From Chryseobacterium pennipullorum (lineage in GTDB: Bacteria; Bacteroidota; Bacteroidia; Flavobacteriales; Weeksellaceae), in assembly GCF_003384725.1 (NCBI RefSeq), contig NZ_QNVV01000007.1, positions 147,988-211,987 on the forward strand: a stretch of DNA of 64,000 bases, given 5' to 3'. Every line of letters begins with the position of its first letter. Position 1 is the stretch's first letter. This document shows positions 34,405 to 43,470 of this stretch, piece after piece. A program made the position numbers and the translations under genes. The notes below the pieces were generated by a model. That model was not told where the DNA came from. It did not search any database and saw only the letters and a program-made list of their open reading frames with translations.

Positions 34405-35178
34405 ATGGGTGGCAATTATTACATGATTCATGATTATCTGATCTTCGTCGGAGTTTTTGCCATTTTCTTTTTTCTTACCACCAGTATTTATTTGTTCAGC
34501 CAGAATCAAAACCTGAAGAAAAGAAATACCAGGTTGTCAGAAACCAATGCCATGATTGAACAGCGGCTGAACGAAGTACGGCTGGAGCATATCGGCACCA
34601 AGCTGAACCCCCATTTATTCAAAAATATCCTTAATTCGGTCCAGTCTCATGCTTATCAGACCTATATGTCTCTGGATAAGCTGGCGAATGTTCTTGATTA
34701 TATTTTATATGAAAGCAACAATAAGTACGTAAGTCCAAAGGAAGAACTGAATTTCGCGTTGAGCCTTATTGAAATCAACAAAATCAAGATCAATCCTCTT
34801 TTTGATTTCAGAATCAAATCAAGAATCAACAAATCGGATTCTATTTATGAGGAAAAGGTATTTGCCCCGCTGATCTCTGTTGATCTTATTGAAAATGCCT
34901 TCAAGCATACCGATTTTCTTGCCCAGGATTCTTTTATCTCAATCTACCTTGAGCTTGAAAACAGAATTTTCACGATGAAAGTAAGCAATAAAGCTTCTTT
35001 GAAGAATATTCTGGAAAAGGAAAAAAGTGGTTTTGGAAGCCAATCCCTGGATCAAAGGCTAAAGATGATCTACAATACCCATTACCAGCTTGAAAAAAGC
35101 TCGAAAAACGGTATCTTCACCGCAGAATTAAAAATCAATTTAGGAGAATTCTATGATAAAATGCGTTATTCTGGATGA
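34405..35178 (+). CDS. LytS-type sensor histidine kinase
   Basis: 257 residues: one N-terminal membrane segment (YLIFVGVFAIFFFLTTSIYLF), a short coiled linker, then the LytS-class kinase domain. The phospho-accepting His is in KLNPHLFKNILNSVQSH, and the N box is in LISVDLIENAFKHT. There is no sensory domain beyond the membrane helix. It overlaps the response regulator gene by 26 bp. The start at 34405 could also be the ATG at 34423. Confidence 0.88.
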   Translation: MGGNYYMIHDYLIFVGVFAIFFFLTTSIYLFSQNQNLKKRNTRLSETNAMIEQRLNEVRLEHIGTKLNPHLFKNILNSVQSHAYQTYMSLDKLANVLDYILYESNNKYVSPKEELNFALSLIEINKIKINPLFDFRIKSRINKSDSIYEEKVFAPLISVDLIENAFKHTDFLAQDSFISIYLELENRIFTMKVSNKASLKNILEKEKSGFGSQSLDQRLKMIYNTHYQLEKSSKNGIFTAELKINLGEFYDKMRYSG

Positions 35179-35863
35179 TGAATTGCTGGCGATCAGCTAC
35201 CTGAAACTGTTATGTGAACAGATTGATGACGTAGAAGTGGTAAAGGCCTTCAATGACCCTAAAATTTTCCTGAACGAAATCGGAAACCTCGACTGCAACC
35301 TTTGTATACTTGATATTGAAATGCCAGGAATGACCGGACTTCAGGTTGCTGAGCTGATTTCAGATTCAAAAAAAATTATATTTACTACAGCCTACAAAGA
35401 ATATGCAGCCGAAGCATTTGATTTAAATGTAGTAGATTATGTACGAAAGCCGATCAAAAAGGAAAGACTTATCCAGGCCTTTGAAAAAGCAAAGGAACTG
35501 GTGGAAAACAGTCCGAAAAAATCATTCATTGAATGGAACACCAATATCGGAAAAACCGTTATTTTCACCGAACAGATTGCTTACATCAAAACGTCTGAAA
35601 TAGACAGCAGAGACAAAGATATTATCCTGAGCGACGGAACCACCATTGTTCTGAAGAATCTTAATTTCAAAAATCTTCTGGACATGCTTCCTGCAAAAGA
35701 TTTTGCCCAGGTCAATAAGAAAGAGATCATTGCACGCTCCTTTATTAAGGTATTTTCAACGAACGAAATCATCACTACCATTACCAACGACGACCAGACT
35801 TTCCTGAAATTACAGATTGGTGATGCGTATAAAAATTCATTGATGGAGCTATTCGGAAAATAA
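35153..35863 (+). CDS. LytTR-family response regulator
   Basis: 236 residues. The receiver domain (1-120) has an acidic pocket (LDDELLA), the phospho-accepting Asp in LCILDIEMPGMTG, and the Lys in DYVRKPIKKERL. The C-terminal LytTR DNA-binding domain (about 135-236) contains FTEQIAYIKTSEIDSRDKDI and FAQVNKKEIIARSF. Partner of the preceding kinase. Two sets of 21-bp-spaced direct repeats downstream are candidate binding sites. Confidence 0.92.
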   Translation: MIKCVILDDELLAISYLKLLCEQIDDVEVVKAFNDPKIFLNEIGNLDCNLCILDIEMPGMTGLQVAELISDSKKIIFTTAYKEYAAEAFDLNVVDYVRKPIKKERLIQAFEKAKELVENSPKKSFIEWNTNIGKTVIFTEQIAYIKTSEIDSRDKDIILSDGTTIVLKNLNFKNLLDMLPAKDFAQVNKKEIIARSFIKVFSTNEIITTITNDDQTFLKLQIGDAYKNSLMELFGK

Positions 35864-35882
35864 AACTTCAGATATTTACGGT

Positions 35883-35912
35883 TTCATTACAGAATACCGT
35901 CCCTTCATTACA
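35883..35912 (+). promoter_or_regulatory. Candidate LytTR operator 1 (direct repeat)
   Basis: TTCATTACA at 35883-35891 and again at 35904-35912, exactly 21 bp apart. This spacing, two helical turns, is typical of LytTR binding sites. It starts 20 bp after the regulator gene. Confidence 0.55.
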
Positions 35913-36046
35913 CCTCCCCTTTTTGAATGATCAATACGTTTACCTTTGCTGCAAAGTGATTGATTTTATCATGAAAGACACGTCCGTTTCACCAGCATTC
36001 TAAGCTCTGACCATCGAAATAACACCGGCTGCTCTTTTAGGTAAAT

Positions 36047-36076
36047 TTTATTACATTTTTTAGAGTATTCATTACA
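36047..36076 (+). promoter_or_regulatory. Candidate LytTR operator 2 (direct repeat)
   Basis: TTTATTACA at 36047-36055 and TTCATTACA at 36068-36076, again 21 bp apart. It ends 66 bp before the antiporter start codon, where an activator would sit. Confidence 0.6.
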
Positions 36077-36142
36077 TTTTAAAGGAAAGGAGTATTTAAC
36101 ATTCATATATTCTTATCAAATTTGCATCAAAATACAGGAATC

Positions 36143-38431
36143 ATGAACTTGGGGAAGTATAAAAGTATTATTTTTTACATCAGTACAATTGCATTTTTTT
36201 CATGCCTTATGTATTGGTTTTTCGTGGAGGGGAAAACACTGGAAATAGGAGAAAACATTACCCCAGCCACTGCTGCAGGATCCACGATGTGGGAAAATTT
36301 CACAGATTCTTTTCTCACCAACCTGCATCATCCTCTAGCCCTGCTGTTGGCCCAGATCGTTACCATTATCCTGGTCGCCAAGCTTTTTGGGTGGATTTGT
36401 GTAAAGCTGAAACAGCCATCAGTCATTGGTGAAATGATCGCCGGGATTGTTCTGGGGCCGTCACTTTTCGGGCTATATTTCCCGGAGCTTTCAGCATTTA
36501 TCTTCCCAAAGGAATCATTACCTAACCTCCAGTTTCTGAGCCAGATCGGTCTTATTCTCTTCATGTACATTGTGGGAATGGAGCTAGACCTGAGTGTTCT
36601 AAGAAAAAAAGCGCATGATGCAGTAGTCATCAGCCATGCAAGTATTATCTTCCCTTTTGCATTGGGAGTAGGGCTTTCCTATTTTATTTATAAAGAATTT
36701 GCACCGGAAGGAATCCAGTTCAGTTCATTTGCTTTATTTATAGCTATAGCCATGAGTATTACCGCATTTCCTGTTCTCGCCAGAATTGTTCAGGAACGTA
36801 ATCTCCATAAAACCAAAATAGGAACAGTAGTGATTACCTGTGCAGCGGCCGATGATATTACTGCCTGGTGTATTTTAGCAGCTGTCATTGCAGTGGTAAA
36901 AGCAGGGTCTTTCTCAGGATCCGTATTTGTGATCCTGATGGCCATTCTGTATGTCTTCATCATGATCAAAGCGGTACGGCCTTTTCTGAACAGAATCGCT
37001 GAATCCCAGAAGGGAAAAGGGTTTATCAGCAAATCACTGGTGGCTGTATTTTTCCTTATCCTTATCATCTCTTCTTACGCCACTGAGGTAATTGGCATCC
37101 ATGCCCTTTTTGGAGCATTCATGGCCGGTGCGATCATGCCGGAAAATATAAAATTCAGAAACCTCTTCATCGAAAAGGTGGAAGATGTCGCACTTGTATT
37201 ATTACTTCCTCTTTTCTTTGTATTTACAGGTCTCAGAACTCAGATCGGATTACTGAATGATCCGCATCTCTGGAAAATAGGTGGACTCATCATCCTTACA
37301 GCTGTAACAGGAAAGTTTGTCGGGAGCGCCCTTACTGCAAGGTTTCTGAGAATAAGCTGGAAAGACAGCCTCACTATTGGAGCTTTAATGAATACCCGGG
37401 GATTAACAGAACTTATTGTCCTCAATATCGGCTACGACCTAGGTGTATTGGGTCCGGAACTCTTCGCCATGCTGGTTATTATGGCCCTTTTCACAACATT
37501 TATGACAGGTCCTTGTCTGGATCTTATCAACTATCTTTTTAAAGGAAAAAAATCCATGATTGAGGAAGACACCCATGAGGAGGACGATACAAAATACAGG
37601 GTTCTTTTATCTTTTGAAACGGCAAAAGCAGGAAGTAAGCTGCTGAAACTTGCAGACCATTTCACCCACAAAATGAATGGAAACAAAAGTGTGACCGCAA
37701 TGAATATTGCCCCTGTCGATGAGCTTCACGCCTTTGATATTGAAAATTATGAGAAAGAACAGTTCAAGAATGTCATTGAAACCTCCCAAGAACTGCAACT
37801 TGAAGTTACCACCCTTTTCAAAGCTTCTACAGATGTTGAAAGTGACCTGACGAACATTACCAATAAAGGGAATTATGATCTTCTTCTGATCATGCTTGGT
37901 AAATCAATGTATGAAGGCAGCTTGCTGGGAAGGCTGCTTGGTTTTACCACAAAAATAATTAATCCTGAAAAATTACTGAATACGGTAAAAGGAAAAGGAA
38001 ATATTTTCAATACCTCACCTTTTGACGATTTGACATTGCAGGTATTAGACAAAGCAACAATTCCTGTGGGAATTCTTGTTGACAAAGAATTCAAAGCAGC
38101 GGATAAAATATTTGTTCCTATCTTTAATTTGAGCGATTTTTATCTTCTTGAATATGCAAAAAGGCTTATCAATAACAACAATTCGCAAGTGATCATTTTG
38201 GATGCTGCCGGGCAGATCCGCAATAATATTGAAGTAAAAGAGCTGATCAGAAGCATTGAACAGGTTGCTCCGAATCATATAACGCTGTATAACGAGAAGA
38301 AAATCGAAAAAGAATTTCTTCATTCTCAGGACCTGATGCTGATCAGCAGTAAAAGCTGGAAGAATCTTCTTGATACCAAGAGTCTATGGCTATCTGACAT
38401 CCCTTCAACACTGATTATTTCAAATCCATAA
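36143..38431 (+). CDS. CPA2-family cation/proton antiporter
   Basis: 762 residues from the ATG at 36143 (a TTG at 36122 is less likely). One N-terminal membrane helix, then about 12 hydrophobic segments of a Na+/H+ exchanger domain (QPSVIGEMIAGIVLGPSLFGL, ITAFPVLARIVQERNL, AAADDITAWCILA, FGAFMAGAIMP). A cytoplasmic C-terminal part of about 270 residues resembles tandem USP-like domains. Exchanges Na+ or K+ for protons. Location and operators suggest control by the upstream LytTR pair. Confidence 0.9.
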   Translation: MNLGKYKSIIFYISTIAFFSCLMYWFFVEGKTLEIGENITPATAAGSTMWENFTDSFLTNLHHPLALLLAQIVTIILVAKLFGWICVKLKQPSVIGEMIAGIVLGPSLFGLYFPELSAFIFPKESLPNLQFLSQIGLILFMYIVGMELDLSVLRKKAHDAVVISHASIIFPFALGVGLSYFIYKEFAPEGIQFSSFALFIAIAMSITAFPVLARIVQERNLHKTKIGTVVITCAAADDITAWCILAAVIAVVKAGSFSGSVFVILMAILYVFIMIKAVRPFLNRIAESQKGKGFISKSLVAVFFLILIISSYATEVIGIHALFGAFMAGAIMPENIKFRNLFIEKVEDVALVLLLPLFFVFTGLRTQIGLLNDPHLWKIGGLIILTAVTGKFVGSALTARFLRISWKDSLTIGALMNTRGLTELIVLNIGYDLGVLGPELFAMLVIMALFTTFMTGPCLDLINYLFKGKKSMIEEDTHEEDDTKYRVLLSFETAKAGSKLLKLADHFTHKMNGNKSVTAMNIAPVDELHAFDIENYEKEQFKNVIETSQELQLEVTTLFKASTDVESDLTNITNKGNYDLLLIMLGKSMYEGSLLGRLLGFTTKIINPEKLLNTVKGKGNIFNTSPFDDLTLQVLDKATIPVGILVDKEFKAADKIFVPIFNLSDFYLLEYAKRLINNNNSQVIILDAAGQIRNNIEVKELIRSIEQVAPNHITLYNEKKIEKEFLHSQDLMLISSKSWKNLLDTKSLWLSDIPSTLIISNP

Positions 38432-38520
38432 ATACACCGATTTTTCTATTTCTTTTGAAGCTGTAAATTCCGTTGGATGTAAAGAAAAAACGGGTACATT
38501 TATAGCTTCAATTTTTTGAC

Positions 38521-38709
38521 ATGCTGATCAACAGTGAAAACGGAGCTGTAAAACTGAAAGCCTTTTATGATCCGTACAGTGCCAGCAGCCTGATGGAAAT
38601 CAGTTTCGGTCATGAAAGGAAAAAAATATGAAACACTAAATTACAGGATTGGAAAAACGGCTCGATCTCAACCGGCAGGCCCGGTAATATTTTATTTTGG
38701 GAAAATTGA
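38521..38709 (+). pseudogene. Possible short decayed gene
   Basis: From the ATG at 38521 a 36-codon frame with gene-like codon use ends in TGA at 38629-38631. The same frame stays open for 25 more codons (NTKLQDWKNGSISTGRPGNI...) to a TGA at 38707-38709. One nonsense change in a 62-codon gene would explain this. No family recognised; it may also be chance. Confidence 0.3.
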
Positions 38710-38744
38710 CATTGCCAGATTGCCTATTATTATTGTAAGCAAAA

Positions 38745-39383
38745 TCACTCCGTCAGCCTGATCAGTCTTTTAAAATCCTTAGATATTTTTTTCTCTTCAC
38801 CGGCTATGTAATCTCCGCTGAAGGGGGCACCACAGTCCTGGCTGTCCAGAATATGAATCAGATTTCCTTTTTCAAAATAATTCCGTATTTCTGTAATCTC
38901 TGATTTTTCAAAATCAAAAGCTTCCGTATCATTGTTTTCTTTCATCGTTTTCTCATCGTAGAACAAGGGACGATTATACCGGTAATCTTTTTCAAATACA
39001 AAAGACAGTTTTCCGTTCATGAGGTAGTATTCAACCAGTGTTTGTCCCATTTCTCCATAATGTCTGGCTATTACTTTTTCCAATTGCTTGTTGTTGTAGT
39101 AAAAAGTAGCTTCACCACCTTCTGCGGATTCTCCTTCAATAGATTTTTTCTTGACGGAAGACCATTTTGTAATGGAATTGATTCTTTTGAAATTGGACTG
39201 TATAGGCTTTAGACGTTCTTTTAAATATTCATTCGTACTACTATCTTCTGTGTTAAAGGTCTCTTTAATTCTAATGGTATCTCCTGTAGCAGAAGTATAA
39301 AACTGAACATCTGAACATTGGGCATAGGTAGAACTTGTTACAGCCAACAAAATAAAGAATCCAAAAAGAAATCTGTTTTTCAT
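38745..39383 (-). CDS. Hypothetical secreted protein (212 aa)
   Basis: Signal peptide MKNRFLFGFFILLAVTSSTYAQ, then a hydrophilic domain with beta-strand character (EATFYYNNKQLEKVIARHYGEMGQTLVEYYLMNGKLSFVFEKD). Two cysteines (near 23 and 185) could form a disulfide. No family recognised. Single gene on the minus strand between two plus-strand units. Confidence 0.8.
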   Translation of the reverse strand: MKNRFLFGFFILLAVTSSTYAQCSDVQFYTSATGDTIRIKETFNTEDSSTNEYLKERLKPIQSNFKRINSITKWSSVKKKSIEGESAEGGEATFYYNNKQLEKVIARHYGEMGQTLVEYYLMNGKLSFVFEKDYRYNRPLFYDEKTMKENNDTEAFDFEKSEITEIRNYFEKGNLIHILDSQDCGAPFSGDYIAGEEKKISKDFKRLIRLTE

Positions 39384-39527
39384 GGTAATGTGTGTTTTTT
39401 AAACAACTTTAAAAGGACAGGTTAAAATTATTAAAAAAGAGCTGGATTCTAAAAATCAATTCATCATATTCACAAAGAAAAAGCAATCATTTATCAAGTA
39501 AATTTCTCAACTTTAAAAAATATTTTA

Positions 39528-39535
39528 TACCTTCG
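39528..39535 (+). promoter_or_regulatory. Candidate -7 element of the tyrA leader
   Basis: TACCTTCG differs from TAnnTTTG at one position. It ends 4 nt before the leader peptide start codon, the same spacing as in the ilv leader. Confidence 0.5.
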
Positions 39536-39539
39536 CTTC

Positions 39540-39596
39540 GTGAATTTTAACAACGGAACATATTATTATAGAATTTTTAACTCAGATCTGGGATAG
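39540..39596 (+). CDS. tyrA leader peptide
   Basis: An 18-codon frame with a GTG start, reading MNFNNGTYYYRIFNSDLG and then TAG. Three consecutive Tyr codons and two Phe codons precede a terminator upstream of tyrA. The bases around its stop codon (GGATAGGG, 39591-39598) can pair with 39622-39629 in the terminator's 5' arm, a likely antiterminator. Stalling on Tyr codons would allow tyrA expression. Confidence 0.75.
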   Translation: MNFNNGTYYYRIFNSDLG

Positions 39597-39617
39597 GGAT
39601 TCTTATGAATATAATTT

Positions 39618-39650
39618 AAAACCTCGTCCTTGACGAGGTTTTTTTATTTT
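39618..39650 (+). terminator. Attenuator terminator upstream of tyrA
   Basis: Perfect 10-bp stem AAACCTCGTC / GACGAGGTTT with a CTT loop and a run of seven Ts. It ends 17 bp before tyrA, so it must be bypassed for expression. Confidence 0.88.
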
Positions 39651-39667
39651 AAAAAAAAATTAAAAAG

Positions 39668-40510
39668 ATGAAAATTAGCATTATTGGAGTAGGATTAATC
39701 GGTGGTTCGATGGCTTTGAAATTAAGAGATAAAAACATCGCCGACTTTATCTACGGGATCGATAACGATAAAAAACACATCACCGAGGCATTGGATTTAA
39801 AGATCATTGATGCAGAGGCAGATCTGGAGAATGGAATCAAAAATTCTGATCTGGTCATCCTGGCAATTCCGGTAGATGCTGCCAGAAAACTGCTGCCCAA
39901 TGTTCTTGATCTTATATCAGATCAGCAGACGGTTATGGATGCAGGTTCTACAAAAGCAGGAATTGTAAATGCTGTGAGAAACCATCCGAGACGTTCAAGA
40001 TTTGTCGCCTTTCACCCGATGTGGGGAACAGAAAACAGCGGTCCGAAATCGGCTATTGCAGAGAGCTTCTCCGGAAAGGCCGGAGTGATCTGTAATAAGG
40101 AAGAGTCTGCAGATGACGCTCTGCAAACCGTTGAAAGTATTGTTGAAGCTCTTGATATGCACATGATCTACATGAATGCGGAAGACCATGACATCCATAC
40201 GGCTTATATTTCCCATATTTCCCATATTACATCATATGCCCTGGCCAATACTGTTCTGGAAAAGGAACGTGAAGAGGAAACCATTTTTCAGCTGGCAAGC
40301 TCAGGGTTTTCCAGTACCGTACGTCTTGCCAAATCCCATCCGGAAATGTGGGTACCGATCTTTAAACAAAATAAAGAAAATGTCCTTGATGTTTTGAATG
40401 AACATATTACTCAGCTTAGAAAGTTTAAGTCAGCACTGGAAAAGGAAAATTATGAATACCTGGAGGAACTGATCAGCAATGCCAACAGAATCAGAGGAAT
40501 CTTAAGATAA
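39668..40510 (+). CDS. tyrA: Prephenate dehydrogenase
   Basis: Oxidative decarboxylation of prephenate to 4-hydroxyphenylpyruvate in tyrosine synthesis. 280 residues. The NAD(P) motif is at the start (ISIIGVGLIGGSMALKLRDK). DAGSTKAGI and FHPMWGTENSGP are family segments; the catalytic His is probably in DHDIHTAYISHISHI. No chorismate mutase domain is fused. Expression is controlled by the Tyr/Phe leader upstream. Confidence 0.93.
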   Translation: MKISIIGVGLIGGSMALKLRDKNIADFIYGIDNDKKHITEALDLKIIDAEADLENGIKNSDLVILAIPVDAARKLLPNVLDLISDQQTVMDAGSTKAGIVNAVRNHPRRSRFVAFHPMWGTENSGPKSAIAESFSGKAGVICNKEESADDALQTVESIVEALDMHMIYMNAEDHDIHTAYISHISHITSYALANTVLEKEREEETIFQLASSGFSSTVRLAKSHPEMWVPIFKQNKENVLDVLNEHITQLRKFKSALEKENYEYLEELISNANRIRGILR

Positions 40511-40589
40511 GATACCTCATAAAATCTTAATGCCGGGGTTACCTATTTTATACTCCAACGACAATAGGATCATACCTATTAAGAGTACT

Positions 40590-40654
40590 AAATTCCTGCA
40601 AAATGACAATCTGGACGATGAGTCTATCCTGTACAGTCATTTTCGCAGGAATTT
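40590..40654. other. Long stem-loop between tyrA and the DUF2089 gene
   Basis: Arms at 40590-40607 and 40636-40654 pair over 18 bp with a single bulged base and enclose a 28-nt loop. There is no T tract, so it is not a normal terminator. It could be a small mobile palindrome or a structured RNA. Confidence 0.5.
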
Positions 40655-40905
40655 CATTTTTACTTACTTTGACAATTAACCTTATAATTAAGCCAGCCTT
40701 GGTGTGAGCCTTTTACTTTTCTAAAACTACCCTTTATTGATATTTACCAACAGAAATCGTAAACACTTGATAATCTACCACATAGCTTCATTACTGATTG
40801 TTTCTTCATATTTTATTTTCCATTTTCATGAATTTTTTTTTAATAAAATTAAAAAATATTTTAACTTTATTAAAAAAAATATTACTTTCGTAAAAAATTT
40901 AATGA

Positions 40906-41184
40906 ATGAAACTACCCATTATATGTCCAAGCTGTGATCATACACTTCATGTAAGTCAGATGAAATGCCCCGGCTGTAGCACAGAAGTTAACGGTGACTA
41001 CGAATTGCCGGTTCTTCTTAAGCTGAACCGTGATGAACAGGATTTCGTCCTCAACTTTTTCTTATCCAGCGGCAGCATTAAAGAAATGGCAAAGCAGGCA
41101 GGACTATCCTACCCGACCATGAGAAACAAAATGGATGATCTGATTACCAGGATCAGCCAATTGAAAACTAACCCTGAAATCTAA
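40906..41184 (+). CDS. DUF2089 family zinc-ribbon/helix-turn-helix protein
   Basis: 92 residues. Two CxxC pairs (CPSCDHTLHVSQMKCPGC) form a zinc ribbon. A helix-turn-helix-like C-terminal part follows (IKEMAKQAGLSYPTMRNKMDDLI). Probably a DNA-binding regulator. It is followed after 5 bp by a membrane protein gene and then a serine hydrolase gene, so it may control this small operon. Confidence 0.85.
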   Translation: MKLPIICPSCDHTLHVSQMKCPGCSTEVNGDYELPVLLKLNRDEQDFVLNFFLSSGSIKEMAKQAGLSYPTMRNKMDDLITRISQLKTNPEI

Positions 41185-41189
41185 TACCT

Positions 41190-41771
41190 ATGAACTGGAA
41201 AACCATTTTCAACCCGTTTGAAAAGTTTGATGAGAAACTGCTTCTGCTCGTCGGAATTCTGGCAGTGATTGCATCTATTGCCATTGGATACTTGACAGAA
41301 ACTTCTTTTAACAGCATTTTCAAGATAGGCCGGTTAGAAAGTGCTAACCTGCAAACCGTTTCTGTATTGACCGTAGTAAGCTTCGCGATGGCCATTGCAG
41401 TGCTTTTAATTTTAGGTAAAATCTTCAACAAAAAAACGAGGATCATTGATATTGTCAATACAGTTTTAATATCTCAGGTTTTCTTGATTATGCTCCAGGC
41501 TCTGGAAAAACTCCCTTATAACCGTACGGCCCGGAAAAATGTCATACAGTATCAGCAGGCCCCCGAAGGAATATTCCCGATCTGGGATTTTACCATAATG
41601 ACTATGATGTCTCTATTTGTAATTACAATACTTATTTACAGCATCATCTTATACTATAACGGTTTTAAAACAGCTACGAATATCAAAAAGTGGCAGCACA
41701 TCGCCCTATTTGCAGTGATATCGATTATCACCACACTGGTCTGCCAAATCATAACCCATAAACTAATCTAA
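41190..41771 (+). CDS. Yip1-like integral membrane protein
   Basis: 193 residues with five hydrophobic segments starting near residues 18, 57, 82, 136 and 168. The entry segment WKTIFNPFEKF matches Yip1-type domains. Function unknown. It lies between the DUF2089 gene (5 bp) and the serine hydrolase gene (4 bp), so the three are co-transcribed. Confidence 0.75.
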   Translation: MNWKTIFNPFEKFDEKLLLLVGILAVIASIAIGYLTETSFNSIFKIGRLESANLQTVSVLTVVSFAMAIAVLLILGKIFNKKTRIIDIVNTVLISQVFLIMLQALEKLPYNRTARKNVIQYQQAPEGIFPIWDFTIMTMMSLFVITILIYSIILYYNGFKTATNIKKWQHIALFAVISIITTLVCQIITHKLI

Positions 41772-41775
41772 TCCT

Positions 41776-43422
41776 ATGAAAATCAAATTATTTGTAGTGC
41801 TGGTACTTCTGGCACACGTTTGTCACGCCCAAATTGAAGGAACATGGAACGGGGAACTGGATACCCAGACCATGAAATTACCGGTTATTCTGAAAATCAA
41901 AAAAGATGAGAAGGACTTTAGCTCCACTCTTAACAGCCCAAAACAAAGTACTAAAGAATTTCCGGCCGACAAAACGGAATTTAGCAATAATGAACTCAGC
42001 TTTGAAATACAAAAGCTAGGTGCCTCTTACAAGGGCATCTACAAAACAGATCATTTCGAGGGTTTCCTTTTGCAAAACGGTCGTAATTTACCCCTGAATT
42101 TATTTAAAGGTACCGAACCAAAGACCAGCAGCGACCTCTCTTTCCTCAATGGAAAAGCGATTGATACTAAAAAAATAGACAATTTTCTGGACCATATTGC
42201 AAGGAATAACCAGGGAATAGGAAGTGTCTCCATTTTTAGAAATGGTTCAGAAGTCTATCGTAAAGATTTTGGGCAGCACATGCTAAGCAATGCCGCTGAT
42301 GATAAAAACACCCTCTACCAGATCGGTTCCATCAGTAAACTGATGACCGCTGTAATGCTTCATCAGCTTATAGAAAACGGAAAGCTGAGTATGAACGATC
42401 AACTGTCGAAATTCTATCCCGATATCCCCAATGCGCAGAATATTACGATAAAGACCATGTTGAATCACACCAGCGGACTGGGCGACTACGTAGGCAAATC
42501 TATTGAGAATAACTGGCTTTTTGGAAAACCTGTAGGGAATGATGCTATTATTAAAGCCATAAAAAAAGAAGGAGTGAGTTTCCAGCCCGGACAAAAAATG
42601 CAGTACTCTAATTCTGCCTACTTCCTGCTCAGTAGAATTCTGGAGAGCATCTACCAGCAGCCCTATCACCAGATTCTCAGAGAAAAGATTCTGAAAAAAG
42701 CAGGCATGAACCATACGTTTTCAGTGCTTGATCATCCTGAAAAAATCTTTAAACCTTACGAATATAAAGACATGGCCTGGACCGAAGTAAAAGATTTCAA
42801 CTTTCAAAACTGTATAGGACTTGGGGACATTACCTCTACCCCTGAAGATCTGAATATTTTTATCAACGCCCTGTTTGCAGGAAAATTTATAAAAAACGAA
42901 ACGGTGGACATGATGATTTCTGATAAAAATGAAAAACTTTTTGGCTCCGGAATCATAAAGATGCCTTTTTACAATATTACCTTATACGGACATGGCGGTG
43001 ACACTGCAGGCACCCATTCAACAGTTTCCTATGAACCAGCAGATCAGTTATCTTTCGCAGTTACCATCAATGGTGAAAACTATCCGCATAACAGTCTTTT
43101 CATTGCCATTTTGAATTTGATCTATGGCAAAGACTTTCCATATCCTGTATTTGAGAACCCAAAAAACTCATTGTCGGAACTGGAAAAATATACCGGTGAT
43201 TACATTTCGAAGGATATCCCTTTGGGTTTAAAAATATTCGTTAAAAATGATAAACTATTTGCCCAGGGAACCGGTCAGCCTGAATTTGAGCTGACATATG
43301 CTGCCAAAGACCGCTTTACATTTGACAAGGCAGAACTGGAAATCAATTTTATCCCCGAAAAAGGGCAGTTCCAACTACTGCAAAGAGGAAAAAGATACCT
43401 ATTTGGTAAAAAGCAACCATAA
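41776..43422 (+). CDS. Serine hydrolase, beta-lactamase/penicillin-binding protein family
   Basis: 548-residue exported protein with a signal peptide (MKIKLFVVLVLLAHVCHAQ). A beta-sandwich of about 100 residues precedes the class C-like hydrolase domain. The catalytic SxxK is in GSISKLMTAVMLH, the YxN motif is YSNSAYFLLS, and HGGDTAGTHS takes the place of the KTG box. A C-terminal domain closes the protein. Possibly a peptidase or esterase; resistance function is not implied. Confidence 0.9.
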   Translation: MKIKLFVVLVLLAHVCHAQIEGTWNGELDTQTMKLPVILKIKKDEKDFSSTLNSPKQSTKEFPADKTEFSNNELSFEIQKLGASYKGIYKTDHFEGFLLQNGRNLPLNLFKGTEPKTSSDLSFLNGKAIDTKKIDNFLDHIARNNQGIGSVSIFRNGSEVYRKDFGQHMLSNAADDKNTLYQIGSISKLMTAVMLHQLIENGKLSMNDQLSKFYPDIPNAQNITIKTMLNHTSGLGDYVGKSIENNWLFGKPVGNDAIIKAIKKEGVSFQPGQKMQYSNSAYFLLSRILESIYQQPYHQILREKILKKAGMNHTFSVLDHPEKIFKPYEYKDMAWTEVKDFNFQNCIGLGDITSTPEDLNIFINALFAGKFIKNETVDMMISDKNEKLFGSGIIKMPFYNITLYGHGGDTAGTHSTVSYEPADQLSFAVTINGENYPHNSLFIAILNLIYGKDFPYPVFENPKNSLSELEKYTGDYISKDIPLGLKIFVKNDKLFAQGTGQPEFELTYAAKDRFTFDKAELEINFIPEKGQFQLLQRGKRYLFGKKQP

Positions 43423-43470
43423 GACACTAAGCTGAACTATTTGTATACCTTTTTTTAAAAGTTTTTAACA

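Noticed and set aside
40737..40937. 66-codon open frame before the DUF2089 gene
   Set aside because: Very AT-rich, Phe/Ile/Lys-dominated and overlapping the better-supported DUF2089 start.
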